From positions 1 to 64,000 of the forward strand of contig NZ_FYAU01000018.1 in the NCBI RefSeq assembly GCF_900185725.1: 64,000 nucleotides of DNA, in the 5' to 3' direction. Numbering within the stretch: position 1 is the first letter of the stretch; each line of letters starts with the position of its first letter. A program made the position numbers and the translations under genes. This DNA comes from Stappia sp. TSB10P1A (lineage in GTDB: Bacteria > Pseudomonadota > Alphaproteobacteria > Rhizobiales > Stappiaceae). The notes under the pieces were generated by a model. The model worked only from the letters and a program-made list of their open reading frames with translations, ran no database searches and was not told the origin of the DNA. Positions 35,026-43,323 of the stretch are shown here, piece by piece.

Positions 35026-38000
35026 TCAGTCGGCTTTCACCACTTCGACGAGTTCCGCTACGGCGATGCCGGCCGAGCCGAGATAGCCGACCACGATCAG
35101 CGCCTCGCCGATGATCGCCGGTACGTAGTACAGCGCCTCCTGCACATCGGGAACGAACAGGAAGCGCGTGGCCTGACCCGGAATGATATTGGTCAGCGCC
35201 CGCGACAGGCCGAGCTTGGCGAGCGTGTCCTTTTTCTCGCTTGCCGCGTAATTCCAGGAGATCATTCCGATATTGGCAAAGCCCCACAGCGTGACGGTCA
35301 GTTCCGCCGTGTAGGTGCGCGCCTTGCCGCCCGGGAACGCCAGGATCAGCAGCCCGCGCGTCGGCCCGGCGATCACCTGACAGATCCAGATGACGCCGGC
35401 AAAGCCCGGCTGCCCGGCCGGGCAGCTCGGCGCCGGCGAGCCGGGGCGGATCAGCCAGGGCATGGTGGCGAAGGTGGTGACGTAGCGCATCAGGACGGCG
35501 GCAAGGCCAGCAAGGTTCTTGCCTTTCGGGGTCCAGCTCCTTGAGTAATTCTTCAGCCCCTCCGGCACCCTGCTGCCCTGATCGGGGATCGCTCCGGTGG
35601 AGCTGAGGAAGCCGGTAAGCCCGTCGGTGAAGATGCGCACCACCATCGCCGCCGCATAGATGCCGAGCGAGACACCGGCCACCACCTTTTCCGAGGTGCT
35701 GTCGAACAGCACCTGCTTGTCGGTCGCGATGCCGAATTTCGATTTCACCCAGTCGACGGTGACGTAGTTCTTGTAGGCCTCGAGCGAGGCTTCGTCCGGG
35801 AAGGGCGCCTTGCCGGTCGCCAGCTTGTAGATCAGCGTCGCCGGGATCGCGACCAGCCAGGACGCGATCTGGCTGACCCGGATCGACAGGCTCTTGCCGG
35901 TGAAGAACTTGTAGAGCTGCGACAGGACCGGGATTTCCCATTCCGAGAACAGCACGTCGCGGAAGGATTCCACCACTTCCCGAACGAGATCCATCAGCGT
36001 CGCGATGACGCCCTTGGCTGCGTCGAGCGCGAAGAGCGCGACGCTCTCCATCAGCTTGATGACGCCGCTCATCAACAGGTTCAGCGCGTTGTTGGGATCG
36101 TCGCCAATGGCGGTGAAGAAGGTCAGCGCCTCCTCGAACGCTTCCTTGCCGTCGCCGAACTGGAAGTTGTTGGCAAGGTCCTCCATCATTGCGATCAGCC
36201 CGTCGAGCGAGCTCGACAGCGCGCTGGAACTCATCAGGCTGACCGTGCTGCCGCCCCGCTCATCGGCCTTGCCGCCGTTCTGCTCATAGGCGTTGGAGAA
36301 CAGATTGTGCTCCATCTCATACGCCTGCTCGTCGGTCATCTCCTGTTGCGAGGAGAACTGGTCGTAGGTCGGGTTGTCGTCCTTGTTGAGCTCCTGGATC
36401 ATCGTGTCGACGACGGATTGGAGCGACTCCTTCAGCGTGTCGATGCCGGACAGGATCATGTCCTTGACGTGGTCGACGCCCGCCGCCGTGAAGTCGAGCA
36501 GCACCCGCGTATTGTGTTCCACCGCCTCGGCCATGCGCCGGAAGTCGCCGAGGTTGAACAGGAAGGCGAGCCATTCGAAGAGCTGGCGCAACTTCACCTT
36601 CAGCCAGTTCCAGACGCCCTGCACGAAGTCGAAGGCCTGCTGGACGAACTCGATGATCGCCTCGAACACCTTGCCGGCAATCTCGAACAGCACCCGGCCG
36701 ATGCCGTCGATGATCTCGACGACGATCTTGGTCAGCCCGTCGATGACGAATTTCGCCGCGTTCTTGATGCCGTTCCAGACATCGCCCCAGTCGATGCCGA
36801 GGAACCCGGCGACCTCCGCGCCGTCGTCATTGGCTGCCGAGGCCCGCATCGCGGCGAGCCGCTCGCTTTTCCACGTCGCGACCTCGGAGACCGTCATCGG
36901 CTGGTATTGCGGGAAGCCGGAGGTGAAGTCGATCGACCAGGCCGTGCCGGACATGGCGCGCAAGTCCAGCCGCGGGTCGAAGCCGCGCGCCGCCATGCGC
37001 CGCGACACGGTGTGATAGACGACCCTTGCGGCTTTCGTCTCGCGCTGGCCGGCGATCTCCATCGAGGCCTGGGTGATCTGCTGCAGGCTCTGGGCATATT
37101 CGTCGCTGCCGCGATACTCGGCCGGCAGCAGGTAGTTGCCGGCGGCATCCTTGGCGTTCTTGATGTCGGCGACCGAAAGGCTGGCGAGCTTCTCCTGCAA
37201 TTGCAGGTTCGGCTCCACCATGATCGGCGTGCCGGCCAGCGTTCCCGGCGTCTCGACATAGAGCGTTGCCGCCGCCAGCGCCGTCGCCTGCTGGTAGATC
37301 ACCAGCTTGCCCCCCGGTCCGGTCTGCGCCGCCACCCGGTTGAGCTGGCTGCAGCGATAGGAGCGGCCGTCGACGAACAGGGTGACGAGGAACGAGGCCT
37401 GGATCGACACCGGCGCGAAGGACAGCGGCATGCCGTCCTCGTCGAGCACCACCATCTCCAGCGCATGGGTCTCGACCGGCACCATGTCGTTGTCCTGGCG
37501 CAGCAGGTCGATGCGCTGGTCGAACCACTGGCGCGAGGTCGGCGACTGCCAGAAGCGGGTGAGGTCGCCGGCCGCCGATACGGTATAGGCCTCCGCATAG
37601 CCGGCCCGGTCGCGCCCGACGGTGAAGATCGTCGCCTTGGAGCCGGGGTCGGACGGGATCTCGTTGCCAAGCGGAAACAGCGTCTGCCACACCGGCTCGG
37701 CGCTGCGGCCGCTGCCGGGTGCCTGACCTGCGCGCCACAGCCGCCCGTCGGTGCCGATGCCGAAGACCTGCAACAGGTCGTCGAAGGTGACGGAGGCGTA
37801 GATCTCGGTCAGCGGCACGCTTTGCGCGGGATCGACCTGGATCCAGTCGTCGAACTGTTTCACCGTGCCGGATTGGTATTTTTTCTCCTTCTTCAGCAGC
37901 AGCTTACCGGTGCCCTGCTCGACCGCGAAGATCGCGAGCCGGTCATTGGCATCGGCCACCACATAGAGCGCCGTCGCCTTTTTCGGTCCCAGCACCCGCA

Positions 38001-38697
38001 GCGCCGAGGTGCGGTCGCTGGTCTCGCTGAACAGGACCGAATTGTCCTTGCCGATGGCGAAGATTGCCGATTGCACGGCGCTGTTGGCGACCATGGCGAT
38101 GGTCTTGACCTGCGCCTGGGTGCCGCCCGGCCCCATCACCGGCGCCCAGACCGGCCCGGCCCATTCGCTGCTGCCCGGCTTGAAGAAATTGTTGGCGAGC
38201 AGGCCGTAATTCTCACCCGGCACGTCGAGCATGACATTGACATAGACATTGCCGGTGATGCCGCGCGCGCCGCGGAACTGGCGGATGGTCTCGCCCGCAT
38301 CGCGCGGCTTGGTCTCGCGCTGGTAGTAGCTGCCGGTGGTCGCCTGGTATGCGGCAAGCGAGAGCTGGCCGTTGTCGCCCAGCGTCATGATGTTCGGCGT
38401 GTCGCTGCTTTCCGAACCGGAGGTGTAGAGGAAGAGCTGCCGCCCACGAATGTGCAGGTCGGTGTCCTGGTAAGGCGCCAGCGATTTCTCGCCCCGGCGC
38501 AGGCGGTAGACTTCGCCCCCGGTGCCGATGGTGTAGAGGTCGAGATCGCCGGCGACATTGGCGTAGGTGACGATATCGGTGCCGCCGAGCGCCGGCCGGG
38601 AGAGCTGGAAGGTCTCCATGTATTTGGTGCTGGCGCGGGCCGCCGGGCGCTCGCCGGCATCGAGTTCAGCAAAAACGGACCTGGGCATCGCAATCAT
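35026..38697 (-). CDS. Giant protein of unknown function: propeller-like N-terminus, amphipathic helices, hydrophobic C-terminus
   Basis: I do not recognise this 1223-residue protein. Residues about 30-400 contain some seven repeated strand-rich units (for example DLDLYTIGTGGEVYRL, SAIFAIGKDNSVLFSE, LLQVFGIGTDGRLWRA, YAEAYTVSAAGDLTRFW) that look like blades of a beta-propeller. A small beta-domain covers about 400-490. From about 630 to 770 there are long amphipathic helices (IVVEIIDGIGRVLFEIAG, FVQGVWNWLKVKLRQLFEWL), like pore-forming or membrane-curving proteins. The last 280 residues hold five or six hydrophobic segments. There is no signal peptide. GGGAGG precedes the ATG; the start overlaps the upstream gene by 32 bases. 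It ends the cluster. Confidence 0.85.
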   Translation of the reverse strand: MIAMPRSVFAELDAGERPAARASTKYMETFQLSRPALGGTDIVTYANVAGDLDLYTIGTGGEVYRLRRGEKSLAPYQDTDLHIRGRQLFLYTSGSESSDTPNIMTLGDNGQLSLAAYQATTGSYYQRETKPRDAGETIRQFRGARGITGNVYVNVMLDVPGENYGLLANNFFKPGSSEWAGPVWAPVMGPGGTQAQVKTIAMVANSAVQSAIFAIGKDNSVLFSETSDRTSALRVLGPKKATALYVVADANDRLAIFAVEQGTGKLLLKKEKKYQSGTVKQFDDWIQVDPAQSVPLTEIYASVTFDDLLQVFGIGTDGRLWRAGQAPGSGRSAEPVWQTLFPLGNEIPSDPGSKATIFTVGRDRAGYAEAYTVSAAGDLTRFWQSPTSRQWFDQRIDLLRQDNDMVPVETHALEMVVLDEDGMPLSFAPVSIQASFLVTLFVDGRSYRCSQLNRVAAQTGPGGKLVIYQQATALAAATLYVETPGTLAGTPIMVEPNLQLQEKLASLSVADIKNAKDAAGNYLLPAEYRGSDEYAQSLQQITQASMEIAGQRETKAARVVYHTVSRRMAARGFDPRLDLRAMSGTAWSIDFTSGFPQYQPMTVSEVATWKSERLAAMRASAANDDGAEVAGFLGIDWGDVWNGIKNAAKFVIDGLTKIVVEIIDGIGRVLFEIAGKVFEAIIEFVQQAFDFVQGVWNWLKVKLRQLFEWLAFLFNLGDFRRMAEAVEHNTRVLLDFTAAGVDHVKDMILSGIDTLKESLQSVVDTMIQELNKDDNPTYDQFSSQQEMTDEQAYEMEHNLFSNAYEQNGGKADERGGSTVSLMSSSALSSSLDGLIAMMEDLANNFQFGDGKEAFEEALTFFTAIGDDPNNALNLLMSGVIKLMESVALFALDAAKGVIATLMDLVREVVESFRDVLFSEWEIPVLSQLYKFFTGKSLSIRVSQIASWLVAIPATLIYKLATGKAPFPDEASLEAYKNYVTVDWVKSKFGIATDKQVLFDSTSEKVVAGVSLGIYAAAMVVRIFTDGLTGFLSSTGAIPDQGSRVPEGLKNYSRSWTPKGKNLAGLAAVLMRYVTTFATMPWLIRPGSPAPSCPAGQPGFAGVIWICQVIAGPTRGLLILAFPGGKARTYTAELTVTLWGFANIGMISWNYAASEKKDTLAKLGLSRALTNIIPGQATRFLFVPDVQEALYYVPAIIGEALIVVGYLGSAGIAVAELVEVVKAD

Positions 38698-39625
38698 GGA
38701 AACCTCCCGAAAATCTGGCCGGTGAAAGGGACAGGTCGAAGGCGGCAGGCGCCCGGTCGGCAAGGCGCCGGGCGAGTTGCAGGGCCGGTGCCCGCCAGAG
38801 CGGTCGGCCATGGGCGTTGCAATAGAGCGGGCGGTCATGAGGCCGCCCGGCGGCGCGCTCGCGCGCGTCAAGGGGCGCGAGTGTTCCGGCGAGCCCCTCG
38901 ATCCCCGGCGCGCCGCAGGCCCGTGCCCGCAGCGCGGCGATCGCCAGTTCCGCCGGATCGGCGTAGTAGGGACTGAGCGCGCGCAGGGCCGAGCGGGTCG
39001 GGGGATGGGCGGCGATGACGGCGGAAAGGCGCCCGGCAAGCTGCAGCATCAGGCCCGACAGACCGCTGTTGGAGCTCGCCGCGCCGCAGGCGGCGAGCGC
39101 TGCCAGCATGTTGAGATTGACTGTCAGGTCGACGGGGCCGGGGTCGCTGTCGAGAAACCAGGTGCGCAGGAGCGGCGCCCGCGCGAACGGCGGATCGCCG
39201 CGGCGCAGCGGGCCGCAGGCGAGGCGCGGCAGCAGGTCCGCCAGCCGTGCCCGCCCTTCGCGCGCCTCGCGGCGGCGGCCGGCGACCAGCGCCATCCAGG
39301 CGAGCGCCGTGTCGTCCGCGTCCGGCGGCAGGCTGTTGATCAGGCGGGGCCCGCCGCCGCCTTGCGGATAGAAGCGGAAAGCTCCCGGCAGGCTCGCATC
39401 CTCGCAAGCCTCGACGAAGTCGAGCGCCCGCGCATGGGCGTGCATCGCCGCCTCGTTTCGACCGAGCGCCGGCAACAGCAAGGCCACCTGCGCGGTGACG
39501 AAGGCGGTTTCGTCGGCGACACACCCGGCCGGCGTTTCCACCTGCGAGGGAAACGCCCCGGATGGCGCTTGCAGGGCCAGAAGATCGGCCAGAAGACCAG
39601 CCGGACGCGGGGCGGGCTCAAGCAT
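38666..39625 (-). CDS. Alpha/alpha-toroid (prenyltransferase/squalene-cyclase-like) protein with DxDDTA motif
   Basis: This 319-residue protein has repeated helical pairs beginning LLADLLALQAPSGAFPSQVE, the style of the squalene-hopene cyclase/prenyltransferase-beta toroid. Near residue 102 it contains PPDADDTALAWMAL, which fits the DxDDTA acid motif of class II terpene cyclases. At 319 residues it is about half a squalene-hopene cyclase, so it would be a single-barrel version. No signal peptide is seen. It overlaps the preceding gene by 8 bases (GGGAGG ribosome site) and the following giant gene by 32. Whether it is a catalyst or a binding toroid cannot be told from sequence alone. Confidence 0.75.
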   Translation of the reverse strand: MLEPAPRPAGLLADLLALQAPSGAFPSQVETPAGCVADETAFVTAQVALLLPALGRNEAAMHAHARALDFVEACEDASLPGAFRFYPQGGGGPRLINSLPPDADDTALAWMALVAGRRREAREGRARLADLLPRLACGPLRRGDPPFARAPLLRTWFLDSDPGPVDLTVNLNMLAALAACGAASSNSGLSGLMLQLAGRLSAVIAAHPPTRSALRALSPYYADPAELAIAALRARACGAPGIEGLAGTLAPLDARERAAGRPHDRPLYCNAHGRPLWRAPALQLARRLADRAPAAFDLSLSPARFSGGFHDCDAQVRFC

Positions 39626-40730
39626 GACGACCTCCCGCGGGCGGAACCGGCACGGCGAGCGTCGCCGTCACGCGCGGCGGGGCATCTGTCGCCAGCACGA
39701 TGCCAAGGAGCCCGTGCCGTTGCAGCGGCGCCTCGCCGGCGCGTCGCAGCGCGGCGGAGCCGGCGAAGGCCTGTTCATAGGCCGTCATGTCCCAGCCGCG
39801 CGCCGCGCCCTCGACAAGCAGCGCGTCGGCGATGCGTGCATCCGGCCCGAGCAGGGCGGCGGCGTTGGAATAGAAGGTGAAGGCGACAGCCTGGGTCCGG
39901 CCCTCGGCCGCCATCCTGAAGGCGACGGAGAAGCCGATGTCGCTGGAGGGGATCTCGAAGCGGACGCTGCGCCCGGTCAGCCGCTCGATGAGCCGGCGAA
40001 CCTCGTGCCCGCGCGGGGCAAGGCCGAACCGGGCCATCAGCGTGTCGAGATCGCCGGGAAACAGCGGGTCGGCGCGATAGTAGAGCTCCAGCAGGCCGCC
40101 GTCCGGCGTGACGCCGAGCATGGTGGGCCTGAGGTTCCTGCCCGCCAGCACCGGCGGCGCGCCGGCAAGGCGCTCCTCCAGGGCGGCCCAGAGCGGACGC
40201 CCATTCGCCTTCGTCACCTGCGCCAACTCCAGATAGAGCTTGGCGGCAAGGCCCCCGGAGGGCGCTTCGCGCAGACCCGCCCAGGCGCCATAGCGGGCCC
40301 CCGCCTGCCGTTGCCAGCAGGACAGCCGCTCGACGAGCCGTAGCGCGGCGGGTGCGAGCGCCGTCCCCGCACCCGTCCGGCAGAGCGACAGGGCGGCCGC
40401 AAGGCGCGTGTCGGGTCGCGCGCCGGGCGCGGGATCGAGGCTGAGTCGCGGATCGCAGCCCGCCTCGCCATCGGCCCAGACGAAGGCGGCCTCAAGCGGC
40501 GCGCCGGCCGGCGTGAGATCGCTTGGCGGACAGTCCTGTGCTGTCAGTCCTGGCGGCAGCAAGGGGGCGGCTGCCGCCAGCAGGCGGTCGAGCGACGAGA
40601 CGGTGGCAGCCGGAACCGTTCCCGCTCCCACATCCGGGAGCGGGGCCAGGAGCCGAACCGGAGGCTCGGCACCCAGATCCCGTCGCCGCCGCGCGTTCCC
40701 GGACGGGATCGGCGGAGGCATGGCGCTCAC
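39618..40730 (-). CDS. Unrecognised 370-residue protein of the four-gene cluster
   Basis: I do not recognise this gene with certainty. The start is GTG at 40730, overlapping the stop of the upstream gene (GTGA); an ATG at 40721 is the alternative. It shows alternating strands and helices: SDLTPAGAPLEAAFVW, LAAKLYLELAQ, LGVTPDGGLLELYYRAD, FEIPSSDIGFSVAFR and HGLLGIVLATDAPPRV. That order faintly recalls the ABBA fold of aromatic/indole prenyltransferases, which would suit a cyclase-like neighbour, but no diagnostic prenyltransferase motif is evident. There are no membrane segments or signal peptide. Confidence 0.75.
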   Translation of the reverse strand: MSAMPPPIPSGNARRRRDLGAEPPVRLLAPLPDVGAGTVPAATVSSLDRLLAAAAPLLPPGLTAQDCPPSDLTPAGAPLEAAFVWADGEAGCDPRLSLDPAPGARPDTRLAAALSLCRTGAGTALAPAALRLVERLSCWQRQAGARYGAWAGLREAPSGGLAAKLYLELAQVTKANGRPLWAALEERLAGAPPVLAGRNLRPTMLGVTPDGGLLELYYRADPLFPGDLDTLMARFGLAPRGHEVRRLIERLTGRSVRFEIPSSDIGFSVAFRMAAEGRTQAVAFTFYSNAAALLGPDARIADALLVEGAARGWDMTAYEQAFAGSAALRRAGEAPLQRHGLLGIVLATDAPPRVTATLAVPVPPAGGRHA

Positions 40731-43075
40731 CCGCCCTGGCGCATCCGCGCGGCCAGCGCATCGGGATCGATCACCTGGTGCACGAGGCCGGCCGTCACAG
40801 GCGCCGGCGGCAGCGGCGGCAGTTCCACCGACAGGCGGCCGGAGACCTGCTGCTTCTCCAACTCGCGGGTGCTGCCGTCCTTCAGCACATAGACGGCGGT
40901 GTAGTAGAACTCGATGGTCGGCTCGCTGCGCAGGCGCTGGATGCCGTAATAGCGTTCCAGATTTTCGACGACGACACCCGAAGGGGCCCCCAGCAGGCTG
41001 AACAGGATGACGTTCTGCTGCGAGGCTTCCGCCTCGACCCGCTCCGCCCGGGTCATCTCGTGGCGCGGCCGCGACAGGAAGCCCGGCAGGCTGTCGCCGA
41101 ATGTCTGGCGCGCCTTCGGCGTCAACTGGAACATGGTGAGGTTGACGCTCGCCACCTGCGTCCAGTCGATCCGGCTGCTGTCGACCTTGACGCTGTAGTT
41201 CTGTATCGTGTTGGTGATGGTCAATGTCTTGTATTCGCTCGACTGGCGATAGCTGTCGAGGGTAAAGCTCTGGCCGTCCGAGTAGAAAATGTTTCCGGAA
41301 ATGTTGAAGTAGGCATTGTTGGTGTTGTCGATCGCCTGGAAGTTCCAACGCGGCTCGGCGAAGCTGAGCGCGCCCTTCGGCTCCCAGTTCGACCAACTGT
41401 TCTCCGCCACCCAGTGGTCGCCGTTGTTGGCGGGGTCGAAATACTGGGCGTTGACATCGACCAGCAGCAGCGTTGTCGGCTCGCTCGTGTAGTTGAACGC
41501 GCGCAGGGTGAACTGGGTGAACAGGCCCTTCGGATCGAGAACGAAGACGATGTCGGCATTGCCCGAGCCGGTGTAGTCGGGCGCCGAGGACAGGGCACCC
41601 GGCGGTTCGGAGACGATTTCGGTATTGTCGGCCATCTGGTAGCGCAGCCGATAACTGTAATTCGGGCCGATGGGCAGGTTGTAGAAGCTCTCGAAGCGGA
41701 CCGCGTTGGTCTCGCCGTTGCCGGTCATCGTCTTGGTCTGGACGATCGCCGGATTGCCGGCCGGCGGGGCGAAGAAGAAGTCGATGTTGACTTGCCGCAC
41801 ACCGGTCGCCCCGGAGAAGGGGATGGCCTGGCCGATGAACGTGACCTGCCGCGTGCCGAAGACGTTGGGCGTGATGTTGACCAGCGTGTCCGTGGTGGTG
41901 ATCGGGTCGCTCTGGAAGGACTTGCCGTCCTTGAAGTGGATCACATAGCTATAGGTGAATTCCGGATTGTAGCTGCCGCCGGAAAAGTCGCCCGGCGCCT
42001 CGTAGATCTTCGAGGACTGGTCGCCGTCGGTGACGATCAGCATGAAGGTGTTGTCGGTCTTGCGCGTCGGGTAGGTGACGGTGACGGTCACCGTCTCGGC
42101 GATCGGATCGTCAGAGCCGGAACGGGTGAGTTCGCCGATCAGGTTGAAGACCACCGAGAGCTTGCGGTTGTCGACCTTGGTGAAGACCTTTTTCCACTCG
42201 TCGGCGGTGAAGCGGCGCATGAAGCTGCTGACCGGCGTCGACCAGTCGATCACCGTGTCTTCCTGATAGGTCTGGTTGAACGAGGTGGTCGCGGAGACCG
42301 GGAACGGCCCCGTTGCCATGATCGCGGCGGCGGCCACCGTGTTGGCGACCTGGTTTTCCAGCGTTGTCCAGCCCCAGTCGCGCACCCGCTGGGCCAGTTC
42401 GTCGCTGCTGCCCGGCCCGAGTTCGACCTTGACCTCGCCGGCGCCCGACTGGCGCAGCACCTGTTTGACCTCCTGCAACACCTGCTTCTGGTTGCCCCAG
42501 GTGTCGCGGACGGTCTTGTACTTCTTCTCGTATTCGATGGCGGCCTCGGCGGTGTAGCTGACCGTCGCCTTGGCGCCGAGCAGCTTGGTCAGCACCTGCA
42601 TCTCGTATTCGACGCGGAAGGGGGAGGCGCCGCCCTCGTCGCCGCTGAAGGCGTTCTTGAAGGTGTTGACCGCCTCCGCCGTCGGCAATTCGATCTGGAA
42701 GGCGGCGACATTGGTGCCGTAGAGCGTCGGCTCGATCGCCAGGACCTGGGTCTCGCCGGCAATGTCATAATAGAAAAAGGCGGTGCCGCCGACCCAGACG
42801 AATCCGCCCCAGGAAATGTCGGGACCGAGGATCTCTTCCGCCGCCCGCCGCGCTTCGAGCGGCTGCACCAGCTCCATCTCAAAGGTGCACAGGCCGGCGA
42901 TGCCGCCGCCATTGGAGGTGTATTCGGTCAGGCCGAAGGCCGGAGCCCCGTCCAGAGTCCGCAACCGCGGCACCGGCACCATGTACCAGAGCTTGGGATC
43001 GTCGTGGTCCTGGTAGACATAGGTGACGCCGCTGGCGCCGTATTCGATCTCGCGAACGCTGGAGACGTCGAACAT
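40727..43075 (-). CDS. Large beta-rich protein of unknown function, first gene of the cluster
   Basis: This 782-residue protein begins MFDVSSVREIEYGASG with no signal peptide. The first 200 residues mix strands and helices (LWYMVPVPRLRTLDG, GGIAGLCTFEMELVQPLEARRAAEE). Residues about 320-560 hold two or three sandwich-like repeats with matching ends (YSYVIHFKDGKSFQSDP; YSYRLRYQMADNTEIVSEP). A further strand-rich part ends before a Pro-rich C-terminus. It is unusually rich in Tyr, Thr, Asn and Phe for this genome. GGAGG six bases before the ATG at 43075 supports the start. It probably binds the other cluster products or an external surface; nothing more is supported. Confidence 0.8.
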   Translation of the reverse strand: MFDVSSVREIEYGASGVTYVYQDHDDPKLWYMVPVPRLRTLDGAPAFGLTEYTSNGGGIAGLCTFEMELVQPLEARRAAEEILGPDISWGGFVWVGGTAFFYYDIAGETQVLAIEPTLYGTNVAAFQIELPTAEAVNTFKNAFSGDEGGASPFRVEYEMQVLTKLLGAKATVSYTAEAAIEYEKKYKTVRDTWGNQKQVLQEVKQVLRQSGAGEVKVELGPGSSDELAQRVRDWGWTTLENQVANTVAAAAIMATGPFPVSATTSFNQTYQEDTVIDWSTPVSSFMRRFTADEWKKVFTKVDNRKLSVVFNLIGELTRSGSDDPIAETVTVTVTYPTRKTDNTFMLIVTDGDQSSKIYEAPGDFSGGSYNPEFTYSYVIHFKDGKSFQSDPITTTDTLVNITPNVFGTRQVTFIGQAIPFSGATGVRQVNIDFFFAPPAGNPAIVQTKTMTGNGETNAVRFESFYNLPIGPNYSYRLRYQMADNTEIVSEPPGALSSAPDYTGSGNADIVFVLDPKGLFTQFTLRAFNYTSEPTTLLLVDVNAQYFDPANNGDHWVAENSWSNWEPKGALSFAEPRWNFQAIDNTNNAYFNISGNIFYSDGQSFTLDSYRQSSEYKTLTITNTIQNYSVKVDSSRIDWTQVASVNLTMFQLTPKARQTFGDSLPGFLSRPRHEMTRAERVEAEASQQNVILFSLLGAPSGVVVENLERYYGIQRLRSEPTIEFYYTAVYVLKDGSTRELEKQQVSGRLSVELPPLPPAPVTAGLVHQVIDPDALAARMRQGG

Positions 43076-43323
43076 CACAGCCCTCCACAAAAAATTGCAA
43101 TTAACGTCGATAACATCCTATGCGCGAATGTTCTCACTGCGCAGAGTTTCTTTCAATCGACAGAAGCTGCAGGGCTGATTGTATTTTCGACCTTTAATCG
43201 TACTTTCAATTCGAAAAGAAACTTACACTTCGAATGTAATTGTATAAGTTGCGTAGTTTTATTTAGTTATACGTAGATAAAGTCTCGACAAATTGCGCAT
43301 CTCAAGAGGAAATGGCAAAAGTA
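43076..43323 (-). promoter_or_regulatory. AT-rich promoter island in front of the four-gene cluster
   Basis: This 248-bp stretch is far richer in A and T than the coding sequence on either side. It contains an imperfect palindrome TTACACTTCGAATGTAA (43223-43239) and several TTCGAA or TTTCAAT motifs. It separates the mntD stop from the cluster's first gene, so it is the only long promoter space for 35026-43075. Confidence 0.5.

Noticed and set aside
36307-38976. Plus-strand open frame opposite the 1223-residue gene
   Set aside because: Composition is that of reverse-complemented GC-rich coding sequence. The minus-strand reading has a good ribosome site, overlapping neighbours and structured protein features.
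35026-43075. Prophage tail module or contractile injection system
   Set aside because: Despite a tape-measure-like helical stretch, there is no sheath, tube, baseplate, spike, lysis, terminase or integrase gene in or near the cluster.
35026-43075. Tc-toxin or polymorphic-toxin locus
   Set aside because: No RHS/YD repeats, no TcB/TcC-like cocoon, no variable C-terminal toxin and no immunity gene.
40523-43276. Plus-strand open frame opposite the 782-residue gene
   Set aside because: No ribosome site and a product biased to Gly/Asp/Arg/Val; the opposite strand has hydrophobic and aromatic periodicity typical of a folded protein.
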